Assembly (NCBI GenBank): GCA_029260815.1
Contig: JAJDCN010000339.1
Coordinates: forward strand, 1 to 39,819
Direction: 5' to 3'
Length of the DNA stretch: 39,819 bases
From: Planctomycetota bacterium
GTDB taxonomy: Bacteria > Planctomycetota > B129-G9 > JAJDCN01
The notes beneath the pieces are model-generated. The model was not told the origin of the DNA. It saw only the letters and a list, made by a program, of their open reading frames with translations, and did no database searches. Numbering within the stretch: the stretch's first letter is position 1; the number at the start of each line of letters is the position of its first letter. Positions 25,313 through 34,940 of this stretch are shown piece by piece. Both the position numbers and the translations under genes were made by a program.

Positions 25313-27352
25313 CTAGGGGCCCGAGGGGCGTCTACGCCAATGGCCGCTGACCCACATGCCGGAACGAGTGCGCTGCGGCGGCACCCATACCCGACCGCGG
25401 CTGTAAGGAACCACGTCGACCGCGCGGCGGTTCGAGATCGCGGACTTCTTCTTCTTCTCCTTCGTGCCGCCACTGCCAGCCGCATGGACAACTGCCCTCA
25501 GGGGCTTGCCGAGTGCCTTGTCGCCGGACGCGATCGTCGGCTCATGTCGGTAGGTGATGGCTCGCCCATCAAGGAACCGCACGCGACCGAGGCGGATCGC
25601 CGTATGTCGGTCCAGGTCCTTCATCGCCACCTTGCGGAGCCAGTTCCCCTGCTCCCTTGTGATCGTCGCCTCCGGCACATGGACTTCAACCTTCTGGGTC
25701 TGCGTCTCGCCCGGTCGCAAGGGGATGCTTCGGACCGGGAACGTCATCTCGCCAGTGGTAGCTCCGGCAGAGAACACAATCTCACCTGTGAGACCCATGA
25801 CGCCAGACGGAACGTCAACAGCGGTGACCCGGATGTACAGCGTGACGATCTCTCCGTCTCTGTTCCGTCGGTAGCGCGTCCAGCGACGTCCCCACGGATC
25901 CGTCCAGATGTACTTCTTCTTGACCCAGTTCACCTTGGCGACCTTGTTCGTCACGCGAAGGCCGAACACGGGTCGGTCAAGTTGGGCTGCGTCCTGCTCC
26001 GTGGGCTTCCCCCATGCCTTGGCGCTGGGCCACTTCGCCTTGTCCGAAGTAGCTCCAGCGTCAGGCTTGGACACGTCTAGCCCGTCAGGAACATCTTCAA
26101 GCTCTGCGAACTCGGGGACCGGAGGCTTGAGAAACTGGCGGATCTCATCTGCGAGTCCGCGAGCAAGCGCGAGACTGTGTTCTGCATCTTCGATGTAGCG
26201 AGAGAGCAGGCTGGCCACGTCGTCAGCGTCACCGGTGAGGAGCCGCGACGCGGCCGAAAGACTATGCTGCGCCTCAGCTACTGCGGACAGGCCAGCTGAA
26301 AAGAGCTTGAGGGCGTCAGCGAGAGGCGGCCCATCCAGGCTTGAGGAGCGGACCATCTGTCGCAGATCCGCCAGTTCATCCTCGATGCGATCTGCCTCGG
26401 ACTCGGCAGCTTGGATCGCCTTGCTCTCGGCGCTCTCGAGCTCTCCCGCGGCGGGCTTGATGCTCGATGTCTCTTCCGCGACCGGCAGCGCTCGTGCAAG
26501 CAGGTCATGGCACCGTCGAGAGCGGCTCAGGTAGGTACGCCACGCTCGCACTAGATCTGCAAGCTTCCCCTCGGCAACAGCCCTCTCGCCTCGGGTGCGC
26601 GCGCGTTTGGCCATGCTCTTGTGAACACGCCAGCCAGCTGGAGCGAATCCCACGCCTCCTCCGGCCTCGAATGCGGCCGTGGGAATGGCCCACGTCGTGG
26701 GATCCGCCGGGTCTACATCCCGCAACCCACGACTAAGCGTTGCGATGGCCTCCTTGAGTCGACTGGTGTCCAGGTCATGCGCCGTAGCCTCTGCTACGTC
26801 AGCTCGAAGCCGCTCGATCGCATCTGCAGTGCTGCGGCGGAACTCCAAGCGGAGCCGCTCGGCTGTCTGCGCTGCCTGATCGACAGGGGTGTGCGGTGCC
26901 TCGGGCGGAACAGCAGGGTCTCGGATCGGGGGGGACGCCTTGGTACCGCCGTCAGCGGGCTCCTTTGTGCTCGCCTCTCCGACCGTCGGCGGCGCGTCAC
27001 GGAACGGGACACTATTGATGGCCCAGACCGCAGCCACGAGTACGAGAGAGGCGACGAGGAGCGGGGCGACGAGCGAGAGCTTGCTCGAAGGCGGGCCCGT
27101 GCGAGTTCTTGTCCTTCGGGCGGGCGAACGCGTGGGACGCACAGGAGCAGGGGGCTCCTGGGATGCCGGAGCGGGAGAGAGGGGGAACAGATGGGGAAGC
27201 GATGTCCCAGCTGTCCAGAACTCGCCGTCGCTGGAGTACCACATGTCGGGACGTGCTCGTCCCTCAGCGATGTAGCGTCTGACGCGCGCCTCGTCGTACG
27301 GGCCCTGAATCGTCCCATCACGCTGGCGGATGTAGTACTCATCCCAGCCCAT
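25313..27352 (-). CDS. GYF_2-domain protein with one transmembrane segment
   Basis: 679 residues from ATG 27352. Residues 1-55 match the GYF_2 (DUF4339) pattern: YYIRQRDGTIQGPYDEARVR, then WYSSDGEFWTAG. A Pro/Arg-rich linker leads to one transmembrane helix at 93-114 (VAPLLVASLVLVAAVWAI), placing GYF inside and the rest outside. Residues 155-440 are charged and helical, probably coiled coil (RLRLEFRRSTADAIERLRAD). The C-terminal 210 residues are beta-rich (VFGLRVTNKVAKVNWVKK, VTLYIRVTAVDVPSGVMGL) and vaguely like the duplicated domain of the neighbouring 502-aa protein. GYF_2 domains bind proline-rich or cytoplasmic partners and are abundant in Planctomycetota. The start has only a weak ribosome-binding site. 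Function unknown. Confidence 0.82.
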   Translation of the reverse strand: MGWDEYYIRQRDGTIQGPYDEARVRRYIAEGRARPDMWYSSDGEFWTAGTSLPHLFPLSPAPASQEPPAPVRPTRSPARRTRTRTGPPSSKLSLVAPLLVASLVLVAAVWAINSVPFRDAPPTVGEASTKEPADGGTKASPPIRDPAVPPEAPHTPVDQAAQTAERLRLEFRRSTADAIERLRADVAEATAHDLDTSRLKEAIATLSRGLRDVDPADPTTWAIPTAAFEAGGGVGFAPAGWRVHKSMAKRARTRGERAVAEGKLADLVRAWRTYLSRSRRCHDLLARALPVAEETSSIKPAAGELESAESKAIQAAESEADRIEDELADLRQMVRSSSLDGPPLADALKLFSAGLSAVAEAQHSLSAASRLLTGDADDVASLLSRYIEDAEHSLALARGLADEIRQFLKPPVPEFAELEDVPDGLDVSKPDAGATSDKAKWPSAKAWGKPTEQDAAQLDRPVFGLRVTNKVAKVNWVKKKYIWTDPWGRRWTRYRRNRDGEIVTLYIRVTAVDVPSGVMGLTGEIVFSAGATTGEMTFPVRSIPLRPGETQTQKVEVHVPEATITREQGNWLRKVAMKDLDRHTAIRLGRVRFLDGRAITYRHEPTIASGDKALGKPLRAVVHAAGSGGTKEKKKKSAISNRRAVDVVPYSRGRVWVPPQRTRSGMWVSGHWRRRPSGP

Positions 27353-28038
27353 GCGCCGACTCTATCACATCGGGCGACCGAGCTCCGGCCACAACGTGCT
27401 GCGGGGAGGGTCCCGCTAGCCGGGCAGACTAGTGAGCAGAGAAGCGCTGGGGCATGCAGGGCACAGCGAACTCAGCACTCACTGTCACCCCCGAATGATG
27501 TCCACGGCCGCTCTCACGTCGTAGTACTCACAGCGACGTGCTGGTTCGCCTACCCAGTGACCCTCACATGAACCAAGCCGATCAAGTGCTGCTCGCGCGA
27601 CGCGCTGGGTACAGCCCGAGAGCTGGGCTACTTCCGGCACAGCACGCGAGATCGGGAGCAATCCTCGCGCTTCAGCGTCCCTGGCACCATGGCTCAGGTG
27701 GCCCGTGTTCGCATGAGTTGGGTAGATGCGACTGGGCCTCGGGCCACTGCTGCTCCCCGGGTGATGGATGTGGCGACGCTTCGGCACGCGGACTCCCTGC
27801 ACCTTCATCGGCCACCGCAGACTTGCGGCTTGAGTGGCCCGGCTTACGGCGGTGGTCGCCGCGCTACCGCACGGCGTCGCCCGAGGCTTGGGTTCCTCTG
27901 CTGGCGTTGATTCGGTCTTGCGGGGATCTACGAGTGGGGATCTCCACGGCCGTGAGCGTAGCCTGGCGAGCTGGGGGCGGCTCACCCATGCCGGTGCCCG
28001 GCGCCCAAGACGCCTGGCGAATCGGCTATGCGACTTGA
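27353..28038. other. Intergenic region with IS and gene debris
   Basis: 686 bases with no confident gene. On the minus strand at about 27488-27640 a frame reads VPEVAQLSGCTQRVARAALD and then YYDVRAAVDIIRG before a stop, suggestive of a helix-turn-helix gene end, but the frame upstream is Arg/Pro-rich and appears broken. An IS3-end relic lies at 27914-27976. Everything else is unremarkable. Confidence 0.45.
27914..27976 (-). mobile_element. Second relic of an IS3-family terminus
   Basis: GTGGGGATCTC, GAGCGTAGCCTG and GCGAGCTGGGGG align in order with the relic at 14019-14095 and, for the first part, with the IS3 end at 34574-34632. The outermost terminal repeat is no longer recognisable. Same orientation as the other two copies. 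Confidence 0.45.
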
Positions 28039-30045
28039 CTACGCAAGCCTGAGGCTCGCGAGCACGTCACGGAGTCGGGCGTCCATCCACTCCGAGAATC
28101 CGCGAACGGCGCGGAGCTGCTCTCGCCAATGATGTACGTCTTCCGCAAACTTGTGTCGTTGGGGTCCGGTCAGTACGCGTCGAATGGCGCTCTTGGTACC
28201 GCTGGAGAGACTGCTGAAGACAGTCAGCGCGAATAGCGAGTCGCGCCGTTCATCGTCATCAGCGTGCGCCTCCGCGGCCATGGCCAGGAAGTGTGGAAAG
28301 TGAATGTCCCAATCGCCCCGCTCTCTGACTTGAACCTCGACCAATGCGTCAAACAGCAACGCAAGGCACTCAATCGAAGTCCCGGCAAGAACGCGCGCTC
28401 TCCACTCTGAGGATGACAGCAACGTCCAAAGGCCCCCTGCCAGCTCCGGAGCGGCTCCGTAGGCGTGCGCTCGAATGCCGCTGACCACGAAGTTGTCGTG
28501 CATCTCTTCGCCGCGAGCAATCTCCTTGAGCATCTCCAGAGCGGACTCAACTGCTTCCATCCTGCCCACGGCTTCGAGGAACACCTGCAGTTTCTTGCTG
28601 TAGTCCTCCTCCGTGCTGGCTTCTACGGCACTCTCGATAACATCTCGTAGCGGAAGTGCCAGGGTGTACGGGAGCACGGAACTCCCCTCCGCGATCGCCG
28701 ACATGCTGACGAAGTGGTCAAGCGCAGCGTCTCTGATCACTTCTTGGACGTCGTCCGGAGCCGTGTCGTTATCTGCGAAGTACATGGGGTCAGAGAGCTG
28801 GGCGAGCAACGCTAGGCCCCACATGGCGCCAGAGTCATGTGTCGCGAACCGCAGGAGAGAGGGCTCAAGAACGGGGTGCATCAACTCCCAGGTGACGTTC
28901 GCTATTCTGGAGACCTCGCTGAGGTTCTTCTCGCGCACCTGCCGCAGCACCTCCTCCTCGTGGCCGAAGGCAGTGGCCACGCGCTCAGAGACCCACCACG
29001 CAAGAGCAGTCACGCCTTCGCTTGAAGTCCCGGGAAAGAGGCACATGAGGTGCTTCGAGTAGTGACGCGCCAGTGCATGGCGGAGATGCCATGCCTGCGG
29101 ACGGCGATGTGCTGAGTCTCCGTCACCCAAGGGCGCTAGCACCCATCGCAGTCTCGTCAGGAGCTCACCGAACTTCGTCGGAGGTACTTGATCTGGCAGG
29201 TACACGAAGACCTGGCAGGCGTGATACTGCGCCAAGGGGCTTCGCCCTTCGTCTGCCCAACGCCAGACTTCACCCCAGATGTCGAGGCTCTCTCCGCCAC
29301 CGTCAAGGAACCGAGACACCAACGCTCCAGCTGACAACTCGCCGTCCAGCGGCAAGTGACCAAGTCGCTCGAAGTATCCCTGCAGAAGGGACTCCAGACC
29401 CTGGGCTTCGGATTGGAGTCCAGACAGAAACTCCAGGCACTCATCTTGCTTGGGGAGGGGAGTGACCGCCCCGAATAGGGACCTCGCCGACTCCTCAGTA
29501 GGCGCGAAAACTGCCCTGATGAACTCTCGGAATCCGAGATTGAATGTGACAGCGAGGCATTGCCGGACGCCGGCCAGGTTCAGGAGGAAGTCGCCCTTGA
29601 TTGCGTCGTGGAGAGCTAGTCCGATCGCTTTCCACTCGTCCCCATCTCCAATGAGCTGGGAGGATCCATCTACTGCCTGGCCATGAGTGGACGCCAGGAC
29701 CGACTGCGGTTCTTCCGAGGCTGTTTCGCCCAGCGCCTCTAGCGCGTGTGTACGTTCAGCCGACGTCAATCCCAGGACGCCATCTCGCAAGCGCTGAACC
29801 TTCTTCGCGTCGCCCACGCCATAGACGATCAGAGGCCCCCTCACTCCGCCGAGCCATGACCACTCCTCCGGAGTGTCGACGATCGTTGCCTCCACGTAGT
29901 CCGTACGAGAGATGAGTCCCCCGCGCTCCAGGATCACCGCGTTCTTCGACTCAAGTTGCTCCGCCTCACCAAGCGAGTAGCCCACGAGGCGCGACCGCAG
30001 CGCCCTCATTGCCTGTGCGACTTCCTCCGGGCTGTACTTAGGCAT
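28039..30045 (-). CDS. Helical 668-aa partner of the hydrolase-TPR-PIN protein (unrecognised)
   Basis: 668 residues from ATG 30045. The ATG overlaps the end of the upstream gene by 8 bases (GATGCCTAA), with GGAGAT 8 bases before it, so translation is coupled. The N-terminal 100 residues look like a separate mixed domain: PKYSPEEVAQAMRALRS, AVILERGGLISRTDYVEA, GPLIVYGVGDAKKVQRL. The remainder is alpha-helical with many Trp and Leu heptad-like spacings (VSRFLDGGGESLDIWGEVWR, LRHALARHYSKHLMCLFPG) and may form an alpha-solenoid. No catalytic motif, membrane helix or signal peptide is visible. I do not recognise any family. Its fixed, overlapping position behind a hydrolase-TPR-PIN fusion suggests it forms a complex with it, as sensor, adaptor or inhibitor. 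Confidence 0.8.
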   Translation of the reverse strand: MPKYSPEEVAQAMRALRSRLVGYSLGEAEQLESKNAVILERGGLISRTDYVEATIVDTPEEWSWLGGVRGPLIVYGVGDAKKVQRLRDGVLGLTSAERTHALEALGETASEEPQSVLASTHGQAVDGSSQLIGDGDEWKAIGLALHDAIKGDFLLNLAGVRQCLAVTFNLGFREFIRAVFAPTEESARSLFGAVTPLPKQDECLEFLSGLQSEAQGLESLLQGYFERLGHLPLDGELSAGALVSRFLDGGGESLDIWGEVWRWADEGRSPLAQYHACQVFVYLPDQVPPTKFGELLTRLRWVLAPLGDGDSAHRRPQAWHLRHALARHYSKHLMCLFPGTSSEGVTALAWWVSERVATAFGHEEEVLRQVREKNLSEVSRIANVTWELMHPVLEPSLLRFATHDSGAMWGLALLAQLSDPMYFADNDTAPDDVQEVIRDAALDHFVSMSAIAEGSSVLPYTLALPLRDVIESAVEASTEEDYSKKLQVFLEAVGRMEAVESALEMLKEIARGEEMHDNFVVSGIRAHAYGAAPELAGGLWTLLSSSEWRARVLAGTSIECLALLFDALVEVQVRERGDWDIHFPHFLAMAAEAHADDDERRDSLFALTVFSSLSSGTKSAIRRVLTGPQRHKFAEDVHHWREQLRAVRGFSEWMDARLRDVLASLRLA

Positions 30046-33000
30046 CGCCGACGATCTCCAGCATGAGATCGACCGCATCCTCCCTTGCCATGGCAAGGGA
30101 CTCGTATGTCGTGCTTGCTGCTCGATGACCGATCGCTGGATCAACGCGTTGCGCGGAGAGGGACAGCAAGAGATGCGTTAGAAGCATCTTGTTGTTCAGC
30201 TTCGCTACAACGCGTCCGTTCACGCCCATGTTACGGGGTGGCGACGGTAGCAGTTCGGACACGATCCAGTCTGTGAGTGAGGTTGCTGCCTCCTGTGGGA
30301 ACTGCCCTTCGGCCCAGACGAGAGCGATGAACTCCGCCGCCTCCTGGACCCACGCTTGGTAGAAGCTCGTGGCGACAAGCCGTGGTGGCTCAGTAGGCTC
30401 CGGGCCAGTAAAGAGCCCAGGGTCGCGCATGCAGTCATGCACATAGGCGGCCACATCTCTAAGTTCTACGCCGGGGAGATTCTCTGCGTACTTTGCTGCA
30501 AGTCTGTAGAGCACTGCTGCTGGAACAACCAAGAACCGATAGCGCCACCGAACCAGCTGCAGAACGGCGTCTGCGAACGCGTCCTGTGTTATCGCGCCGT
30601 GTGCGGCCATAGCAGCCAACAGCGCGTCTGAGCCAAACGATTGGTCCCTTAGATGCCGCCGTGAGTTGAGAATCTGTCCTTGGCAGAACCGATCATCAGC
30701 GAGCAGTGGGAGATTGAGTCTGTCGGCAAGGAGCGTGGCGCCGACCGAGAGATCGAAGTCAGACTTCTCGTCGCCGTCTTCCTGCCCAGCGAACAACTGT
30801 CCTCTGACGCGTGTGATCCGAGCGTCGCTTCGAACTGCCTCGCGCAGATCTGTCAGTCGTTCTCTGACGCCATCTCTGAACTCGTACCCGGCGTATTCTC
30901 GTCGGAATGTCTCACGCTCAGCGCTGTCCATGTGTACTTGGAAGTTGCCTAGCACCGACTCCATTACGCCGAACTGGTGTAGTGCCTTCAGGGACAGATA
31001 ATCCGCGCGGAGCGGTTGCCCGAGTTGGATTGCTGACGCATGGGCGTGCCCATTCTCTCGTCGCGACAATCTACCTACCTCGTCCCGGCGCGCTGCGTCC
31101 ACTACTCCAGCGTCCGCCAGCTTCTCGACAACATCTGCGGCCTTCAGGCTGCCATCCTTCGTGTCGTACTCCGCCAAGAGAGGGTGATCTCCCGGGTCAT
31201 TGAGCTCTCGCGCAATCAGCGTCCCATCGTCGAGGGCCGCTCTAATCGCGTCGAGTGCTTGCCGCTGGGAGGGCTGAAAGTCAAAGAGCCTCCCCAAGTG
31301 TTGAAAGAGGTGACCGGAGTAGTCTGCTGGAACGGACACACCTCCTAAGAACGTCAAGGCTTCATCCAGAAGTCGGAGTCGATGTAGGGTGATGAGCGCT
31401 GAGAGATCGCTGACAACCGCGGTGCCTTCACTTGGCATGCCGACACGTGCGAGATCAGTAGCTCCAGTCTCATTCTGTCGGACGTAGAAGGAGTTCGATG
31501 CGTAGAGGTTGAGGTGACCCCAAGCGTCTGGCTCTTCTGCGACCCAATCAACCTCCTGCGTTCTGATCTCGTGCCCCAGATACGGCGTGTTCCCTCGGAG
31601 AAGCTCCACAAGCGTCCACGGTATCTTCCCGTGGAGGTACTCGCGGTGTCTGGCCTTGTCTTGCTGCCTCGACTCCTCCATGAACGTGACAAGGTCCTCC
31701 AACTTCTTGGGCTGGACAATCTCTCGCTCCGCTCGGCCCGACTCCTGGAGAGCTTGGATCTGCGAGAGCGCATCGGGCGCATTCGCGTCATTCCCGGAGG
31801 CATACGCGAGACTCATGAACAGTTGGAGGTAGTCGATGTTCTCCCATTGAGCATCCCGGAATGGTTCAATCGAGGAGAAGGCCAGTTCCGCTCTGCCTAG
31901 GGCCAGGAGTAGCTTCGCTCGGTCCAGGATGACTCCGATCGTCGGATCCCCCCGGGCGATGAGTGCGTCCAGGATGTGGAGAGCCTCTTCCTCCCTGTCG
32001 GCCTTCAGCAGTGCGGCGGCCTGGTTCTGCAGGTGCTCGGGCTTCGTCGGCTCAAGCTCCGCCAACTTGGCGAACTGGACTGCCGCCTCCTCGTACTCGT
32101 CACGTTGCCATCGAGCGTGTGCGAGATTCCGGACCGGACGCACGTCGCGAGGTGTCAAGGAAACCAACTTCTCGAGCGCAGGAATGAGGATTCCCAACTT
32201 GTCCTGGGCGATTGCCTCCTCTGCCACTGCACGGAGTAGGTTGGGATGAGCGAGTCGCTCGCTTGCGGCCACAAGAGCGGTGAGAGCCTCTTCGTCCTCT
32301 CCCGCGAACTTGTGGGCACGTGCTCTTAGTTGCAGCCAGTCCGCGTCGTTATCGTCTCGGAGTTCCTCAAGTTGATCGAGAGCCTGCTTGGTCTTGTTTG
32401 TCGAGAAGAGCCTCTGAACCTCCTTCATCCTGACAATCCGGTCATGGCCTTCGAGCAGCCTCGGCTCAAGCTTGCGAACGGCGCTTTGTGCGCTTGCACC
32501 CAGCGTGGTGGCCAGTTCGCTGAGGTAACCCCAGATCTGGAGCCGCTCCTCTCGATCCGTTGCCGACTCTGCAAGCTCGAGAATCCGCGTGAATGCACTT
32601 TCTGGGCGTTCTAGAGACGTCTCCTCAATCTGTGCGGCGAGGAGCTTTGCATCGATCGAATCCGGGTGCTCTTCAAGCAGTCGGTTCACATGCTCGGCCG
32701 ATGCGGTGCCCATTCCTCTAAGAAGCGTTCGGGCTAGTTCAAGAGGAATAGGAGTCCGAGTGGACATCAGTGGGATCAGCGCCTCGCATGCCTCTCGCTC
32801 GCCCAGGAGGAACAACGTCGTCGCATTCCTCGAAACTACTAGCGCCTCGTCGTCTGAGTCGATGAGTCCTCGCGCTAGTATCAACTCTACAGAAGGCTGC
32901 AATCGACTCTTCACCTCAAGCAGCGCATTGCGCTCGTCGTCGGTGAGATTGGCGGGAGTCAGCCCGGACGTTCCGTCGCGCTGCTTGATCAGCCGTACCA

Positions 33001-33937
33001 GAAGGGCATTTGCAAGTGCGACTTGAGCGCGGCGAGAAAGGGATGGATCGTCGAGTCCTTCAGCTTGGACGACGAGTTCTCTAGCGGTGTCGATGTTCCC
33101 TATGCGAGTCTGCTCGGAAATCCCATCGACTAGCCAGTGTGACTTCTCCTGCTCTTCCGTCACGTCTCGGTCGGCGACGGATAGTGCATCTTCGATCCAA
33201 CTTAGCACTTGAGCGTAGCCATCCGCCGACTTGGACTTCGGTTTGACAATGGCCTTGTGAGATCCAGGGATCGTGCGAGTTTGGTCCCGAGGCATGGCTA
33301 GGCAGGCACTCAGGCGATCCACCCAGAAGTCGTGACCCGCTACGAGGGCCCATGTCCGAATCGTGCGCCTGTTCTCCGCATCCTCGTGCGAAATGTGGCT
33401 AGCAAGGGCCTCGTTGACCTCAGTAATGAGGGGGTTGTGGGTCCTTAGGACACCAAGGTCTTGCCCCACAAACGGAATCCAGCGCAACAGCCAATGTGAC
33501 CCAGCTTGGGGCGTGGCAAGCAGGAGGATGGCCCTCAGCTTCGCGAGTGCGCGCTCCTTGTTGCCGTCAAGCATGCTTCTCACTGCGCACTTCAGAAGCA
33601 CACCCCCGAGGCTATGCCCGACAAGCACAACTCGCTCGTGCTCTAGGGCGTCGATGGTATCTGCCAGTATTCGAGCCTGGACTGTCAACTCGGTTGAGCG
33701 AAACGGCCTCCGGTACCACAGTGTGTCGTACTGAAACAGCCCGACATCGCAGCCGACATCTTCGAAGATGAACTCGGGCAGGCGACCCCATGTCGCATAT
33801 CGTCTCCCGGCAAGGCCGTGCGCGAAGAGTATGAGGGACGTGCCGTCGCCACCTCGCGGTCGATGGACGACAAGCCCTTCCCGATCCGCAGTCCCGCGGG
33901 GCAGAGGTTTGAACTCGTCCTGTACCTCTAGGTGCAT
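30038..33937 (-). CDS. Alpha/beta-hydrolase-TPR-PIN-like fusion (candidate new defence effector)
   Basis: 1299 residues from ATG 33937, with GGAGAT about 8 bases upstream. Residues 20-250 are an alpha/beta hydrolase: oxyanion strand LILFAHGLAG, nucleophile elbow GHSLGG with S109, probable acid D207 in DFWVDRL and His227 in PGSHKAIVKP. This type of hydrolase is known as an N-terminal domain of bacterial NACHT/STAND-like and defence proteins. Residues 260-780 are helical repeats, clearly TPR in ALDQLEELRDDNDADWLQLR and YEEAAVQFAKLAELEPTKPE. From 841 a PIN-like nuclease domain is suggested by VVSDLSALITLHRLRLLDE and, at about 1063-1085, FDLSVGATLLADRLNLPLLA followed by DDRF, the order of acidic residues seen in PIN folds. 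The final 200 residues are helical. Without signal peptide it is cytoplasmic. A serine hydrolase plus a metal nuclease in one chain is unusual. Confidence 0.85.
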   Translation of the reverse strand: MHLEVQDEFKPLPRGTADREGLVVHRPRGGDGTSLILFAHGLAGRRYATWGRLPEFIFEDVGCDVGLFQYDTLWYRRPFRSTELTVQARILADTIDALEHERVVLVGHSLGGVLLKCAVRSMLDGNKERALAKLRAILLLATPQAGSHWLLRWIPFVGQDLGVLRTHNPLITEVNEALASHISHEDAENRRTIRTWALVAGHDFWVDRLSACLAMPRDQTRTIPGSHKAIVKPKSKSADGYAQVLSWIEDALSVADRDVTEEQEKSHWLVDGISEQTRIGNIDTARELVVQAEGLDDPSLSRRAQVALANALLVRLIKQRDGTSGLTPANLTDDERNALLEVKSRLQPSVELILARGLIDSDDEALVVSRNATTLFLLGEREACEALIPLMSTRTPIPLELARTLLRGMGTASAEHVNRLLEEHPDSIDAKLLAAQIEETSLERPESAFTRILELAESATDREERLQIWGYLSELATTLGASAQSAVRKLEPRLLEGHDRIVRMKEVQRLFSTNKTKQALDQLEELRDDNDADWLQLRARAHKFAGEDEEALTALVAASERLAHPNLLRAVAEEAIAQDKLGILIPALEKLVSLTPRDVRPVRNLAHARWQRDEYEEAAVQFAKLAELEPTKPEHLQNQAAALLKADREEEALHILDALIARGDPTIGVILDRAKLLLALGRAELAFSSIEPFRDAQWENIDYLQLFMSLAYASGNDANAPDALSQIQALQESGRAEREIVQPKKLEDLVTFMEESRQQDKARHREYLHGKIPWTLVELLRGNTPYLGHEIRTQEVDWVAEEPDAWGHLNLYASNSFYVRQNETGATDLARVGMPSEGTAVVSDLSALITLHRLRLLDEALTFLGGVSVPADYSGHLFQHLGRLFDFQPSQRQALDAIRAALDDGTLIARELNDPGDHPLLAEYDTKDGSLKAADVVEKLADAGVVDAARRDEVGRLSRRENGHAHASAIQLGQPLRADYLSLKALHQFGVMESVLGNFQVHMDSAERETFRREYAGYEFRDGVRERLTDLREAVRSDARITRVRGQLFAGQEDGDEKSDFDLSVGATLLADRLNLPLLADDRFCQGQILNSRRHLRDQSFGSDALLAAMAAHGAITQDAFADAVLQLVRWRYRFLVVPAAVLYRLAAKYAENLPGVELRDVAAYVHDCMRDPGLFTGPEPTEPPRLVATSFYQAWVQEAAEFIALVWAEGQFPQEAATSLTDWIVSELLPSPPRNMGVNGRVVAKLNNKMLLTHLLLSLSAQRVDPAIGHRAASTTYESLAMAREDAVDLMLEIVGDA

Positions 33938-34559
33938 TCCGCAGCATCTCCGTCGTCAGAGCCTACTCCACTTCCACGACTCAGGTGATGCGCTTGAGGG
34001 CCGCGTTGTGCGTCGACCGACACCCCCCCAACTCTGTGCCGTTCGGAAGTCGGCCACATGCTCGGTTCGCTCTGGGTGGTCCGCAAAGGTGCTGCGTTTC
34101 ATGCCCCCGGGGTGCGAAGCTGCCCGACCAGCCCTGGCCAAGTCGAGATCCGCCGTTTGCAGCTAGTAGGGCTAGGATCTTCACCCCTAGGGCATGCCTC
34201 CCCGGTCGGGGTCTGGAAGCGCAAACGCTCATTTGATCGGTCAAACGGTCGAGGTGCGTCCCGTCTTCGCCATTCCCCCCGCTTTGAGTTCCCTCGTGGG
34301 GGTTTCAGGACGCCGAAGATGGTCCCGAGTCGGTTCAGGGTGACGGCTACGAACGACATCGAGTGAGCATCCGAGTGAGCACCCGGTGTCCCGGAGGACG
34401 GTGTCCTTCGGATGCCCCCTAGGGTCCAGCCCCACCCTTCCCCGAGGTTCTTCACCGACTCCTAGGGGAGTGTGCTCAAGCACCAAACGAAGCCTCACGG
34501 CTTTGCTTCATGGCTTCCCTGCTCCGCCTTCCTCGACGTCTTGTGGCGAAGTGCAAAGT
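33938..34559. other. Region upstream of the hydrolase operon, no gene seen
   Basis: 622 bases that should contain the promoter of the hydrolase operon, which I cannot place. Frames on both strands are Arg/Pro-rich and overlapping. There is a near-tandem 12-base repeat (GAGTGAGCATCC then GAGTGAGCACCC) at about 34362-34385. The sequence resembles decayed mobile-element DNA and leads into the IS3 fragment. Confidence 0.45.
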
Positions 34560-34940
34560 GGAGTTGACCCGTTTCGGTGGACACCTACGCAGTGGGGATC
34601 TCAGGGGCCGCCAGGGCAGCCTGTTCGTACTTGATCGGTGACTTGTAGTCGAGGGCGGAGTGCCTCCGACGCGGGTTGTAGAAGCCTTCGATGGACTCGA
34701 AGATGGCCATCTCGGCCTGCGCCCTGGTCTTGAACCTGTGGCGGCGAGTCAGCTCATGCTTGAGCGTCGCGAAGAAGCTCTCGCACATCGCGTTGTCGTA
34801 GGAGTCGCCCACCGAGCCCGTAGAGGGGCGCAGCCCCGCGGCGCCGCAACGGTGCCCGAACGCGAGCGAGGTGTACTGGCAGCCCTTGTCGCTGTGATGG
34901 ATCACGCCCACGGGCTGGCGCTGGCGTACCGCCATGTCGT
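34560..34940 (-). mobile_element. Truncated IS3-family insertion sequence (one end only)
   Basis: Contains the 3' end of an IS3-type transposase gene and the adjoining terminus (minus strand TGTCCACCGAAACGGGTCAA, ending near 34560). The other end and the 5' two-thirds of the element are missing; the match breaks in a G-tract at about 34936-34945. It is the best-preserved of three related IS ends in the window. Confidence 0.8.
34585..34935 (-). pseudogene. IS3-family transposase, C-terminal fragment
   Basis: 116 codons matching the C-terminal third of an IS3 OrfB/DDE integrase: VIHHSDKGCQYTS carries the second Asp of the DDE triad, GDSYDNAMCESFFATLKHE carries the conserved YDNA region and the final Glu, and YNPRRRHSALDYKSP is the typical end. 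The first Asp and the whole N-terminus, including OrfA, are absent, so it cannot transpose by itself. Reading frame is intact through the fragment, so truncation is fairly recent or the piece is small enough to have escaped damage. Confidence 0.9.

Noticed and set aside
27485-27985. Minus-strand frame with an HTH-like end (VPEVAQLSGCTQRVARAALD)
   Set aside because: Only the last 50 codons look protein-like and the upstream part is incoherent; kept as debris in the gap description rather than a gene.
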